From Owenia fusiformis (taxonomy: Eukaryota > Annelida > Polychaeta > Sabellida > Oweniidae), in assembly GCA_903813345.2 (NCBI GenBank), contig CAIIXF020000008.1:16970822-17034821 (forward strand): DNA of 64,000 nucleotides. The letters are read 5' to 3'. How positions within the stretch are numbered: position 1 is the first letter of the stretch; each line of letters begins with the position of its first letter. This document shows, piece after piece, positions 1-11,227 of this stretch. The translations under genes and the position numbers were made by a program. The notes under the pieces were generated by a model, which had not been told where the DNA came from, did not search any database, and saw nothing but the letters and a program-made list of their open reading frames with translations.

Positions 1-350
1 TGATTTCCTCGAGTCTCTTCAGTTGCAAGGCAACCATACTGGGACCGATTCGTGTCGTTCCACTACTGCCCCTTGGTGGAGGCTCGCTACCATACTGTAT
101 GACTCCCGGAGTCTACCAAAGCACGTTAGTGGAGGAACCAACCACAGTCTCACAATCTGTCTCCGACAAGAGCGGTCAGAGAACCAACCCAAGCCAAGGG
201 CCGGTATACGGTTGGACCTTCGGACCGGGTGCCCGTAGTGACAATGATCAACAACTCCGTACCTGGGGCTCGAACGCGGGACCTCCGTATCCCCCGGTAC
301 ATTCGAACACAGTCTAACCCACTCGGCCAAACTGCTTAGGTGTCTAAACT
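1..350 (-). repeat. tRNA-derived SINE, cut by window edge
   Basis: Reverse complement begins with a class II tRNA-like head (A box TGGCCGAGTGG, B box GTTCGAGCCCC), followed by about 300 bp of unrelated body. It is near-identical to the copies at 13245-13632 (+) and 28538-28928 (-). The part that ends near GACTTTTGC lies before base 1. The head most resembles a Leu/Ser-type tRNA. Long apparent ORFs on both strands here are by-products of the GC-richer SINE body. Confidence 0.8.
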
Positions 351-1589
351 GCTAAAAAATGTAATATGTGTTCTACAATTTACCTTGAATGAACTTGAAC
401 GAGCCCATAATAATCTTATTTTCTAAACCACTTGTTTGAAATTACTAATTACTATCACCACGCGCAAGTGTGTAATTGGCTACTTCGCGTATTTGCGCCT
501 TCTGAGATCTCATATGCAACAGAAGAATGCTAATGCGAATTCGATTACAAAACATTTTACTTTTGAATCAATCATTTTTCAATGTTCATAAGCATTAGGT
601 TTTATTTCAGTCGGAGATATATATTTTAAGAACTTAGAAAAAAGTCTGATATAAAGTCACCACAACGCGACATTTTTAGAATAATCGTGTACATTGTAGG
701 CGTATAATAATAATAAAACGTTCATCGATTTTGAAAGGACTATTCTCGGTTTGGAGAACGAAGTTCGTCACTCTAATTGAGCGTTATCCTTGCTTCGGAC
801 AAATTTGATTTTTTTACATAATATAGATTTGAATGTCTTCTTTTGAATAGTCATAATTTAATTTGGGTAATATTTCTAGATTTTTCATATAAAAATTACT
901 AGTGAACCACCCAACGTCGCTTTTATGATTCGTACCACTTTTTTAACTTGATGTATTGCATATTTCCGTGGGTCGAATTGAGAAAAAATACAAACAAAGT
1001 GTACAGGGATATGTCATGAGCATATAATGAAAAAATCTTTTCATATGTTTTTAAGAAACATTCGAAAATAATTCATTCTTAAATCGTGTTACATTTTCGA
1101 GATATTCTCTGACATTCTATACAGATTTATCCAATAGAGGGCCTCCCAAAAGAGTGACTTTAGATTTTTGGCATTTCACAAGTCATTTTTAAAATTGATT
1201 TATCATCTATTAATTAGATGTCACCACTTGCTATGAACTACATGTACGTGGTGAATATAAGCAAGTCAATTGCTGTGAGCTGGAGAGGGTGTATTTATAT
1301 CACTGACTTCTATCCTACCACGTGATTACGTTTTAAAAGAAATATGGGGCCCGGGGCTACAGTGAAGTTGCAAATGGAGCAGGTATTCTCTATCTTTTCG
1401 ACGGGGCTTTTCTGCTAATAATACACTGAAAACTGCCTGATGAATTTATACAATATATTGTAGAACACTTGGAATAAACATGTATGTAAAATCCAGTATA
1501 CATTCAGAAATATTGAAATAAACAAACGTCCTCCCTTCACGGCTTCACTGTAGCCTGTACCCCTTTTAAAGGGATACATCAGTGAGTTA

Positions 1590-1690
1590 AAAATAAAAAA
1601 AATCAGTGCGGGGGATGGACGGGGAATCGAACCACAGTTCATCGCGTAGGAGGTGAGGAACTTGCCACAAGACTACGGCTCTTTCTACCT
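1590..1690 (-). repeat. tRNA-like SINE head or tRNA pseudogene
   Basis: On the minus strand a split promoter can be read: an A-box-like AGCCGTAGTCTTGTGGC and a B box GGTTCGATTCCCC about 30 bp on. Copies lie at 11918-11990 (+) and 30170-30262 (-). A clean tRNA cloverleaf is not evident, so a tRNA-derived repeat is more likely than a functional tRNA. Confidence 0.45.
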
Positions 1691-1969
1691 CTGTCTTTTT
1701 GATTTAAACCTTAAAATTCGCCCAAGCATCGATCAACTTGGTTATTATATAAATTACACTTTCATTGTTCAACCAAGCTACAATTAGCCATTGATGAGAC
1801 ATAGTCTAGAGAGATTAAACAACACGTAAGTTTACAAAACGTGAACCTTAGAAAAATGGCGCCCGTATAAGATTTTTTGTGTTCTTTTTACAATTTATAT
1901 TTTGACACGATTGCGATGAAACGTACACCTCGAAAGCGCCGTTGGTGTGGACGTAGCTTAAGGGTAAGC

Positions 1970-2245
1970 TAGCTACGTTCACACCAACGGCGCTTTTATG
2001 GCGCTTTAATGCGGCGTGCGAAGCGGCTTTGCACGTCGCATTAAAGCGCCATCAAAGCGCCGTTGGTGTGAACTTAGCTTAAAGTAACTGGAAAATGTAA
2101 TTGTAAATGTAATAACATTTTCGAACCTTTAAGCTACGTTCACACCAACGGCGCTTTGATGGCGCTTTAATTCGACGTGCAAAGCCGCTTCGCACGCCGC
2201 ATTAAAGCGCCATCAAAGCGCCGTTGGTGTGAACGTAGCTAGCTT
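1970..2245. repeat. Two GC-rich short foldbacks
   Basis: Two palindromes of about 100 bp (about 1976-2075 and 2133-2240). Each is bounded by GTTCACACCAACGGCGCTTT and its complement and has a central GCGGCGTGCGAAGCGG-type turn. They are much richer in GC than the surroundings. The same module is at 11517-11670, is scattered through 9830-11225, and recurs in A-prime at 30546-30815. This has the layout of a MITE family; no coding capacity. Confidence 0.65.
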
Positions 2246-2378
2246 ACCCTTAAGCTAGCTTTAGTGACATGAACAAAGGACATTTAGCTTCTCCGATATA
2301 ATTCACAATTTTCAGAAATTCACATCAGTTGATTACGCTTTGCACGCCGCTTTAAAACCCCGATGACTCCAGAGGTAG

Positions 2379-2475
2379 TTTAATCCGGTAGCCGACAGGC
2401 GTTTCTTGCATTATTGAATACAAGCTAACCTTATATTCGCGAATGCAACTAACGCCTGTCGGCTACCTGATTAAC
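2379..2475. repeat. Small TTAA-bounded foldback
   Basis: Inverted repeat bounded by TAATCCGGTAGCCGACAGGCG-type ends, next to TTAA on both sides. Related ends occur at 6445-6540, 6630-6680, 9600-9650, 9790-9830 and 11330-11430. TTAA is the target of the piggyBac and Kolobok superfamilies, but no transposase is seen, so the family is not assigned. Confidence 0.5.
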
Positions 2476-3361
2476 CCAGTATTATATGACCAAGTCATTT
2501 AAATATGAATGGAATAGTGGCAGGTACTATTCGTATTGACATGAGTTTCCAGTAAATTAATAGGTTAATAGGCCAAGCAAATGGGCTCATAAAAGGCCCA
2601 AACATCCCCAAAATTGCAACAGTTTTTAAATTAGTCTTATATTATGTATTGATATCAGTTGAAAAACATATCAAAAATTTAGAAAAATGTATGCAGTGGA
2701 CAAATATGAAATTTCACTTCCTAGGTACCCCCTACAACCCTACCCCAAAATTGAGTATTGGTAGGAAACAATTTTTCCTTCCCAAATGGAATACTTTAGT
2801 AATTGGTCATTTGACCCCAAAGTATAACAAAATAGGCCACAAAACAGGCATGTTATCACATATCTATTGAGATATTTTAGGATCAGTTTGTCAGAAAAGC
2901 ATGAAAAAAATCATGGTGTTACATATTTATATGAACTTTATATTTGGTGAGTATCAGAATTCTAATATGTATACTTAGGAAGAAAAAAAATATTTCATTT
3001 TCATAGTTTTGCCCCGCCTACTATAGGGGAGACTATAGTTTTGATGATTAACTCCAACAATGCATCACATTTGTATTAGAGTTGACATCTAAATCATTTA
3101 TATAGGATTGCCATCATCTAAAATACAAGTTTTGTGACGGTTTATACCTTATTAGTATGAAAAATAGGAATTATTAGTTGCACCAGGTGAAATGTTAAGG
3201 TGACCTCACTTGTATTTGATGAATAATTACATATCACCACTCTGATATTAGGGTATGCGGTAACTGCTCTATACTAGGCTTATCTAAATAATGTAAGTTG
3301 TAGTTTCTGTGGAATTTACAAAATTTAAATTCATCAGATAAATAAATCGTTACATATTATT

Positions 3362-4755
3362 TTTTTATTTTTATTTATTTATATAAGTGCCACGCACCTT
3401 AATCGGCACCCAGCCTTATCAGGCTTATGAGGCACTATACAAATACATATACATGAAATTACAGTGTGTTATTTATACAATTTTTTGTCGTTTTTCAAGT
3501 GCTGACATTATAAATTTTGCTGTAAGTTTTACACAATTTTTATTTGAAAGAAGATGTTTCAGTAAATCTTGATTATCATGAACCATAGGGGGTCTGATTA
3601 TAGTTTTTCTCAAATCTTTGTAACAAGAGCATTCTAGAAGAAAATGTTTCTCAGTTTCTTTATGTCCGCATTTACATGCCTCACAGAGTCTTTGTTCAAC
3701 AGCAAGGTCTTTATATCGACCAGTTTCTATGTTCAGGTGAAGAGTACCTGACCGAGTTCTAGCAATAACAGATCTTTGATTCCTTGATAAAAATAATTTT
3801 ATATAATCCTCTGTACCAAAATTGTCTTTAATTAACTTATATGTACGTAACTTTGGCATTGTAGTTATTTGAGCTGTCCATTTATGTATAAAGCGATTCA
3901 TTTCAGAATCTTTTACAGTTTTTAATGTTGACCTTGCACTTGAATGATTAAAGAAACGTTCATTATAGAGGTCTAACAGGTTAGAATATATCTTTGACCT
4001 CTTTACACCATCCTCTATGGCCTTTTTCAGCATTGGCATAGTCAAAGTCAAATATTCTTCGAGTAATCCTTGTTCTTGGCATTCTACTAAGTCGGATGAA
4101 TAAACGAACCATTTCAACATGGTGCCTAACACATGGTGGTATCCAGCCTATATCTCCATACATAGCTGGAATGGGAGCATATTTCCCTAAGCCCATAAAT
4201 GTTCTCATGGCACGGTTTTGGACAGTATTTGGTTTGTCGTAGTCTTTATAGCCCCAAACTCCAGCCCCGTAATCCATGATGGGGATAACGGTTGCATTAT
4301 ACATCTTTGTGAATGTCGAATAATGAAGTCCATTAATCGAATAATATTTTCCAATAAGAGCGCCAAGGGATCGAGAACTTGCATCAGCTAGAGTGGAAAC
4401 CATTTCAGTGTAGTCGAGAGTCTCATTCATAACAACTCCAAGATAGCGATAAGAGTTTATTTTTCCAATTTTTGCATCCCCTAGCACAAATATTGTTTCT
4501 GTTAACATTGTCGACGCTCTCCTAAAGTGCACTTCTTTCGTTTTTTCAACATTTACAGTCAGTCGCCACTTATATATCCAATCATGAAGACAGTTCAGCA
4601 TTTGTTGCAGCTTTAATTCAGTTGGTGCGATCAATGCAACATCATCAGCATACAGTAATATGCTTACATTGTTTTCTGCGATATCGACACCTGCATTAAG
4701 CCTTTTTATTTCCGTAACGAGATCATTTTCAAAGATTACATAAGAGTACATTACT
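3362..4755 (-). pseudogene. 5'-truncated LINE, reverse transcriptase remnant
   Basis: Minus-strand reading covers the end of a reverse transcriptase with an ILLYADD catalytic box, thumb and C-terminal region, and a C-terminal Cys/His cluster (RLCEACKCGH...H...C). Two overlapping reading frames (3981-4751 and 3473-4132) show one frameshift. The endonuclease and the N-terminal half of the RT are missing, as expected from incomplete target-primed insertion. The tail at about 3362-3385 is TAAA-rich on the minus strand. The protein is homologous to the element at 50123-52297. It cannot be active. Confidence 0.85.
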
Positions 4756-4759
4756 TTGG

Positions 4760-5260
4760 AACTATCAATTGGATGTATAATGCTGTAGAAACGAATTTAT
4801 GGTTATTAAACGGAATTTAAACTGATAGAGCACATTTAAATCTCAGATATCTGGGGAGTCTTTCATTAATATAATTTCAGTGCGTAGGAATGATGGTAAA
4901 TCTGTTGGTCAGGTTGGAAAACATTGAGTGTACATGTGCTACATTCAGAATCGGATGCAGATATTGTGATTGTGAAAACTGCATTGCAAAGTGTCCAAAC
5001 CTCAAATACAGTACTCATACAGATCTCCTTGTGCTTCTCATTTATCATGCACAAAACACAAACTTCAACATTTTCTTCAAACCTGAATCAAAAGCAGCAA
5101 CCCAAGAATCAAAATGTTGGAATATAAATGAAATAAGATTGTCTTCGGGAAAAGTGGTCTGTGACAATATTTTGTTTATCTTTTCTGGGGTGTGACAACG
5201 CATTCAGGTTATATATGGCATAGACAAGAAGCTATCATTGAGGCAGATAGAAAAGAGTGA
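4760..5260. other. Non-coding part of segment A
   Basis: Present in A and A-prime (33731-34240). Short open frames, one of them Cys-containing, are conserved only because the copies are recent. No recognisable domain. Confidence 0.5.
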
Positions 5261-5264
5261 GTCG

Positions 5265-5685
5265 TTTCGGTAACAAAATGTCTAAACGTCGAAGGCACAA
5301 TATTTCTTTTTTCCTTTTTTTCACGCGTTGTAGGCAGAATCCCCACCATGTTTTTTTCTCACAATCGTGTATCAGTATCATATGTTTTAGAAAATGTACA
5401 TGTTTGCGCAAAAAAAGCTCAGAAGACAACAGAATTGTTGATTTAATTCCTTATTTAAGTTACATAAACAGTGGCAGTTCAAAATGCAGATCTTAACTGT
5501 TTATCAAAATACCGTTTATGTAACTTAAGTGAGGAAGTAAATCGACGATTCTGTTGTCTTCTGAACTATTTGTTCGCAAATATGTACATTTTCTAAACAT
5601 ATAATACTGATACATGTTTGTGATAATTCTGCCTACAACGTGTGAAAATCATATCTTCGATGTTCCGACATTTTGTTACAACGTA
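5265..5685. repeat. Foldback of about 200-bp arms
   Basis: GTAACAAAATGTC at 5270 pairs with GACATTTTGTTAC at 5670. Pairing continues inward to a centre near 5480-5490 with small mismatches. The A-prime copy is broken inside the left arm at 34316, which removes the centre. Confidence 0.7.
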
Positions 5686-5689
5686 ATCA

Positions 5690-6440
5690 AGTGGAAAACC
5701 AGTGAAATGCAAGTAACTCTGTCATTGCAGAGGCACATGCTCTTTTGTCAATTTATGGAGGAAAAATGGTGAAACCCTAAATGAACTTAGGCTTCAAAAA
5801 TTCTATTAAAAGAGAGCAGCAAGATCTGAATTATTGCAGCCCCGTGTTCTTCCTCCAACTTCTGATGCTGCGGAAAACAACAATTATAGAGTGTACCCTC
5901 TTGGGTGGGCCCAGAATAAAAATTGGAAAAAAGGCCTTAAAGCCCTAAAAAGTGGGCCTTTTTGGTCAAATTTTTTTTCGCGCAAGCGCAGAAATCTTTT
6001 TCTCAGACCTGAAATTTGGGCCCCCCTTGTTGGTTCCCAGATCCACCCCTGATGAAGACTGTTGATAAACAAGGTTGTAACTGATTGTTGTTACAACATA
6101 ATATTAGCTTATTTAATCAGCATTATTTTTGCTCTCCAAGACACATATATGAAGGTTAAGATTACAAAATTAAGGCAGCATTTTTGATAATGCACATAAC
6201 ATATTCGAGCCATACCCTGTATAAAGACCAGGGATTTACACTAGTTAACTCAGTAGTATTTATTAACGTAGAAACCTTTTCCTCATTTTTTTTTTTTATT
6301 AAATTTCATCTTGAAATCCAACATTCTTCAGTTGAACTTCTTCATTTCATTTCTCAATATCACTGTGTGGTTAAGAACACCTCAGTCAAAAGTAACACTT
6401 TTTCCTCAATACTGGGCGAGCCAAAAACGTAACCCAAACA
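5690..6440. other. Non-coding spacer
   Basis: No gene recognised. A short GC-richer patch at 5900-6055 has open frames on both strands but no domain. Confidence 0.4.
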
Positions 6441-6444
6441 AATC

Positions 6445-7560
6445 AAATCTGGTAGCCGACAGGCGTTAGTTGCATTTGCGAATACAAGCTAAGACTATGC
6501 TTTGGGAATGGAAGATTTCAGCTACCGGATTAACCTACCATTCTATGGGCGACTCATTTAAATATGAAAAGAACCTGACAATATTCCATTCATATTTTAA
6601 TGAATTGCCCATAAAATAGTATAGTAGGTTTATCCGGTAGCCGACAGGCGTTAGTGGCATTCGCGAATACAAGCTCATTTATTTCATAATTTTGGGAATA
6701 TATATTTTCACAATATTGAAATAGATGGTGGTTCAAAGTGGAATACATATCATACAAGTGTCACAGATATAACTAGCAGGTATATACTTTTAGTACATAT
6801 ATGGTCTGTCTTTGCATGACTTTGTAGAACATATCAAAACCCAGGGATCCACAGGGTAACAGTAAGTACATTTCGTTAGATCTTCCGAAGTTCATGCTTC
6901 AAAGTTGTCAAAGTTGTAAAAGGGTAATCCTTTTTTGAGTACGAAAGCGTACTTTTTGTTGAATAGCCTTTCCCAGCTGCTAATCTTTTGAGTGCATCGT
7001 GCATTCAACGAATTGTATTCACTTATTAACCAATCAGAGCCAGGAACAAAATGCACGCTAACTTTTTGGGCTAAGTTTAGTGTTTTATGAAGCATGCTAC
7101 ATACAAATGTTACGCTTTTGCTCATTTACTTTGAGAACTATCTATAGGTACACATTATACAATTGTTGACCTCTCCAGAGGTCAACCGGCAAAATTGTAT
7201 ACCGAGACTGTAAACCGAGAAACTACTGTTGACAGAGACCGAAGGTTGTTTGTCCGAAGAAACTAATAATACACATAGAGACGACAATCATCAATCGGCA
7301 TGGCTTCATTTCACAACCTTTTCTCCGAACCACGTTAGCAATATTTTTTTGGGAAAATCTGAAGACAGTGCAAGTAGCTAAACTCTCTGTATTCGGCACA
7401 TCACGGCGTACTCATTAGTAAATTAATGTTAATTTTACGTTTCTATTTGTATTTTTGCTATATTTGTTGTCTAGTAAAGTCAAAATATCATTTTCATCAA
7501 CGTTTACAAAATGTCCGTCTCTTCCATGTTTTTTGTGACGCCATGAAACTTTTTACAAAA
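6445..7560 (+). repeat. Inner palindrome, left arm
   Basis: Reverse complement of 8700-9830. Matches include CTTTGACAACTTTGAAGC around 6890 and 9350, and the ATTCGCGAATACAAGCT blocks near 6665 and 9600. It ends in repeats of TAGCGGTCAACAGTAC around 7560-7600. Confidence 0.8.
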
Positions 7561-7844
7561 GTAGCGGTCAACAGTACCTAGTAGCGGTCAACAGTACATA
7601 TTGTTGACCGCTAATCAACCAATCAGAATCGAGTATTTCAGTTGGGGTACTAATGTTAGTACCTCAGTGTAAATACTCGTATCTGATTGGTCAATTAGCG
7701 GTCAACATTTTTGCCTGTACCCCACCTGTGCATCATGGGATATCATATTATTGACCACGTATGTTACTTTATCCTACACTTAGTGTACTAAATGTATAAT
7801 AACATTAAAAAATAAATTTGATATTTATGGGCAAAATGAATAAC

Positions 7845-7941
7845 CGGAGGATATCGTGACGATATACTCCGGGCGGAGGATATCGTGACGATATACTCCG
7901 GAAAACCCAATATGCGGAGGATATTGTGACGATATACTCCG
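7845..7941. repeat. Three copies of a 27-bp near-palindrome
   Basis: Units at 7845-7871, 7874-7900 and 7915-7941. Each starts CGGAGGATAT, ends ATATACTCCG and is almost self-complementary about a GTGAC centre. The first two are identical; the third differs by one base (ATATTGTG). Spacing is 2 bp and then 14 bp. Confidence 0.85.
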
Positions 7942-8049
7942 CTTGTTGATTTCCCGCCAAATTGACTCTATTTGGCATGAAATTCATTTTGCAATGATAT
8001 TATACATTTAGTACACTCCTTGTAAGTGTAGGATAATAAGAACATCCTA

Positions 8050-8165
8050 TGATTTTTTCAGAATATCATTTTAATCTACTCGGTGATATTGATATATGCA
8101 CTCGTTCGCTTCGCTCTCTCGTGCAGATATCAATATCACCTCGTAGATAAAAATGATATTCCTCA
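8050..8165. repeat. Core hairpin
   Basis: AATATCATTTTAATCTAC at the left pairs with GTAGATAAAAATGATATT at the right. The stem continues inward through GATATTGATAT to a TTCGCTTCGCTCTC loop near 8109. This is close to the centre of the inner palindrome. Confidence 0.75.
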
Positions 8166-8224
8166 AAATCATAGGATATCCTATAAGTACTACACTTGTG
8201 AATTGTGGGGAATATGACGTCATA

Positions 8225-9830
8225 ATGTTTACAGAAAAAAACATGATAGACAGACATTTTGTAAACGTTGATGATATTTTTGACTTTACTAGACGACAAG
8301 TATAGCAAAAATACAAATAGAAACGTAAAATTAACATTAATTTACTAGTGAGTACGCAGTGATGTACCGAAAACAGAGAGTTTAGCTACCACTGTATTCA
8401 GATTTTCGTAAAAAATCATTGCTGGCGTGGTTCGGAGAAAAGATTGTGAAATGAAGCCATGATTGTCGTCTATATGTGTATTATTAGTTTCTTCTGACTA
8501 ACAAAACAATTGTAGACCTCTCCATTCGGTCAACCGTCAAAATCATATACCTCGACTGTAAACCTTGAAACTACTGTTGACCTCGACCTTCGGTCTCTGT
8601 CAACAGTAGTTTCTCGGTTTACAGTCTCGGTATACAATTTTGCCGATTGACCTCTGGAGAGGTCAACAATTGTATACTGTTGACCGCTAATAGGTACTGT
8701 TGACCGCTACTTTTGAAAAAAGTTTCATGGCGTCACAAAAAAAATGGAAGAGACGGACATTTTGTAAACGTTGATGAAAATGATATTTTGACTTTACTAG
8801 ACAACAAATATAGCAAAAATACAAATAGAAACGTAAAATTAACATTAATTTACTAATGCGTACGCCGTGATGTGCCGAATACAGAGAGTTTAGCTACTTG
8901 CACTGTCTTCAGATTTTCCCAAAAAAAATATTGCTAACGTGGTTCGGAGAAAAGGTTGTGAAATGAAGCCATGCCGATTGATGATTGTCGTCTCTATGTG
9001 TATTATTAGTTTCTTCGGACAAACAACCTTCGGTCTCTGTCAACAGTAGTTTCTCGGTTTACAGTCTCGGTATACAATGTTGCCGGTTGACCTCTGGAGA
9101 GGTCAACAATTTTATAATGTGTACCTATAGATAGTTCTCAAAGTAAATGAGCAAAAGCGTAACATTTGTATGTAGCATGCTTCATAAAACACTAAACTGA
9201 GCCCAAAAAGTTAGCGTGCATTTTGTTCCTGGCTCTGATTGGTTAATAAGTGAATACAATTCGTTGAATGCACGATGCACTCAAAAGATTAGCAGCTGGG
9301 AAAGGCTATTCAACAAAAAGTACGCTTTCGTACTCAAAAAAGGATTACCCTTTTACAACTTTGACAACTTTGAAGCATGAACTTCGGAAGATCTCACGAA
9401 ATGTACTTACTGTTACCCTGTGGATCCCAGGGTTTTGATATGTTCTACAAAGTCATGCAAAGACAGACCATATATGTACTAAAAGTATATACCTGCTAGT
9501 TATATCTGTGACATTTGTATGATATGTATTCCACTTTGAACCACCATCTATTTCAATATTGTGAAAATATATATTCCCAAAATTATGAAATAAATGAGCT
9601 TGTATTCGCGAATGCCACTAACGGCTGTCGGCTACCGGATAAACCTACTATACTATTTTATGGGCAATTCATTAAAATATGAATGGAATATTGTCAGGTT
9701 CTTTTCATATTTAAATGAGTCGCCCATAGAATGGTAGGTTAATCCGGTAGCTGAAATCTTCCATTCCCAAAGCATAGTCTTAGCTTGTATTCGCAAATGC
9801 AACTAACGCCTGTCGGCTACCGGATTAAAG
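8225..9830 (-). repeat. Inner palindrome, right arm (with a partial tandem copy)
   Basis: 8700-9830 is the reverse complement of 6445-7560. A partial direct copy of its beginning lies at 8225-8475 (from GACGTCATAATGTTTACAG through the ACAAATAGAAACGTAAAA block). The 7275-7555 sequence is therefore present three times. Confidence 0.75.
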
Positions 9831-10405
9831 CTACGTTCACACCAACGGCGAATGCCACGCTTTAAATCGGCGAGCAAAGCGCTGTCATTTTTGTCATTTT
9901 TCTTCATACCAACGGCGCTTTGATGGCGCTTTAAAGCGGCTTGTAAAGCGGCACCAAAGCGTAACAAAGCTTGATTAAAGCGTCGGGGTCGTGATAGGTC
10001 GTAGAAAAGCTCAGAGTAAAGCGGGATATTCGGCAAGAGCGCCAAAAAATTTTAAACTGTTTAAAAATTTTGGGCGCTCTGTTACGAATTGATTAAAGCG
10101 CCGAGAGCGTATCAAAGCTTAACAAACCGTAACAAAGCTCAGAAAAGCTTGATCCAAAGCGTAGGAAAGCTTAACATAGCTCTAATAGGTTCCTCAAGCT
10201 TTGATCTCGCTTTGATCAGGCTTTGTTACGCTTGAAATCACGCTTTGATAAGCTTTGATAAGCATTATTACGCTTTGATGCGATTATGACGCTTTAAATC
10301 AGGCTCTGATACGATTGCAAAACTCTGTTGTGCATTGTAATGCTCTGTTAAGCTCTGTCACGCATTGGAAAATGTCGAGGTCGCCGATTTCATGCCGCTT
10401 TTGAT

Positions 10406-10420
10406 CCAATGACTATATAA
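10406..10420 (+). promoter_or_regulatory. CCAAT plus TATA core promoter candidate
   Basis: CCAAT at 10406-10410 and TATATAA at 10414-10420, followed 49 bp later by an ATG (10469). This is the only such arrangement in the palindromic core and fits an RNA polymerase II promoter. Function is inferred only. Confidence 0.4.
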
Positions 10421-10468
10421 AGATGCAGTAGATCCATAAAACCATTGCATCTTTGACTCGAGAACACG

Positions 10469-10609
10469 ATGGTAGAACAACAAGATCAAGAAATTCCAGA
10501 TGGACCAGAGCATGACCTATCTGAAGAAGACATGACGTTTGTCGCACGGCGTGATATAGCGTGTGGAAACTTGTCAAGCGTACAGCAAAGCGTTTCACTC
10601 CTTGATTAA
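10469..10609 (+). CDS. Small ORF of 46 residues in the palindrome core, unknown
   Basis: The ORF starts at the first ATG after a TATA box and opens MVEQQDQEIPDGPEHDLSEE. This is an acidic, Gln/Glu-rich stretch whose composition is unlike the repeats on either side. After about residue 26 the reading runs back into the AAAGCG-type repeat and stops in TTGATTAA. It may be the captured or vestigial first exon of a gene, or the 5' remnant of a transposase gene in a non-autonomous element. I do not recognise the protein. Chance cannot be excluded at this length. Confidence 0.25.
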   Translation: MVEQQDQEIPDGPEHDLSEEDMTFVARRDIACGNLSSVQQSVSLLD

Positions 10610-11227
10610 AGCGTCTCAATTCGTTGGAAAGCTCGAGAGTCCTTCATGAAAGTGTAACAAAGAGTGTCAGATATTGATTAAAGCTTCTGACTCGTGTCAG
10701 ATCTTTATGCCAGATCGTAGCAAATCTTGAGACATCTTAACGAAGCGTGTCAAGTGGTAACATACCGTGAAGAGACTGGGGTCCCCGCTTTGTACCAAGC
10801 TCTGTAAAGCTTTCCTATGCTTTGGGTCAAGCTTTGCTGAGCTTTGTTACGGTTTGTTAAGCTTTGATACGCTCTCGGCGCTTTTATCAATTCGTAACTG
10901 AGGGCCCAAAATTGTTAAACAGTTTAACATTTTTTGGCGCTCTTGCCGATTATCCCGCTTTACTCCGAGCCTTTCTACGACCCATTACGACCCCGATGCT
11001 TTAATCAAGCTTTGTTACGCTTTGGTGCCGCTTTACAAGCCGCTTTAAAGCGCCATCAAAGCGCCGTTGGTGCGAACGTAGCTTGAACAGTTTTAATTTT
11101 TTGTGCTCTTGCCGAATATCCCGCATTACTCCGAGCTTTTCTACTACCTATTACGACCCCGACGCTTTAATCAAGCTTTGTTACGCTTTGGTGCCGCTTT
11201 ACAAGCCGCTTTAAAGCGCCATTGGTG

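Larger units (their letters stand above)
1..2575 (+). repeat. Outer palindrome, left arm
   Basis: Reverse complement of 11228-13600, with small indels and about 210 bp extra near 2240-2330. It carries the SINE, a tRNA-like block at 1590-1690 and the GC-rich foldbacks at 1970-2245. Identity to the right arm looks very high by eye. Confidence 0.8.
9830..11225. repeat. GC-richer palindromic array
   Basis: Dense degenerate repeats of AAAGCG, GCTTTGAT, TTACGCTTTG and the GTTCACACCAACGGCGCTTT module. The block around 9978-10083 is inverted at 10905-11010, giving a palindrome centred near 10450-10500. A further direct repeat of the right half lies at 11100-11220. Only the middle, 10390-10610, is not obviously repetitive, and it holds a promoter-like motif and a short ORF. 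Confidence 0.7.

Noticed and set aside
19-330. Open frames of 60-100 residues across each SINE copy on both strands
   Set aside because: The SINE body is GC-richer, so stop codons are rare; the frames are mirrored on both strands and carry no domain.
1590-1690. Functional tRNA gene on the minus strand (also 11918 and 30170)
   Set aside because: A and B boxes are present but no full cloverleaf can be drawn and the block is repeated with segment A; kept as a tRNA-like repeat.
2649-2870. 73-residue frame repeated at 31225-31446
   Set aside because: Same reason: recent duplicate of non-coding DNA, low-complexity AT-rich composition.
4890-5195. 101-residue Cys-containing frame repeated at 33861-34166
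   Set aside because: Near-identity follows from the recent duplication of the segment, not from selection; no signal peptide, domain or splice signals.
7840-7970. Possible CRISPR array at the three 27-bp repeats
   Set aside because: Only three units with 2- and 14-bp gaps, in an animal genome; repeats are near-palindromes, not repeat-spacer units.
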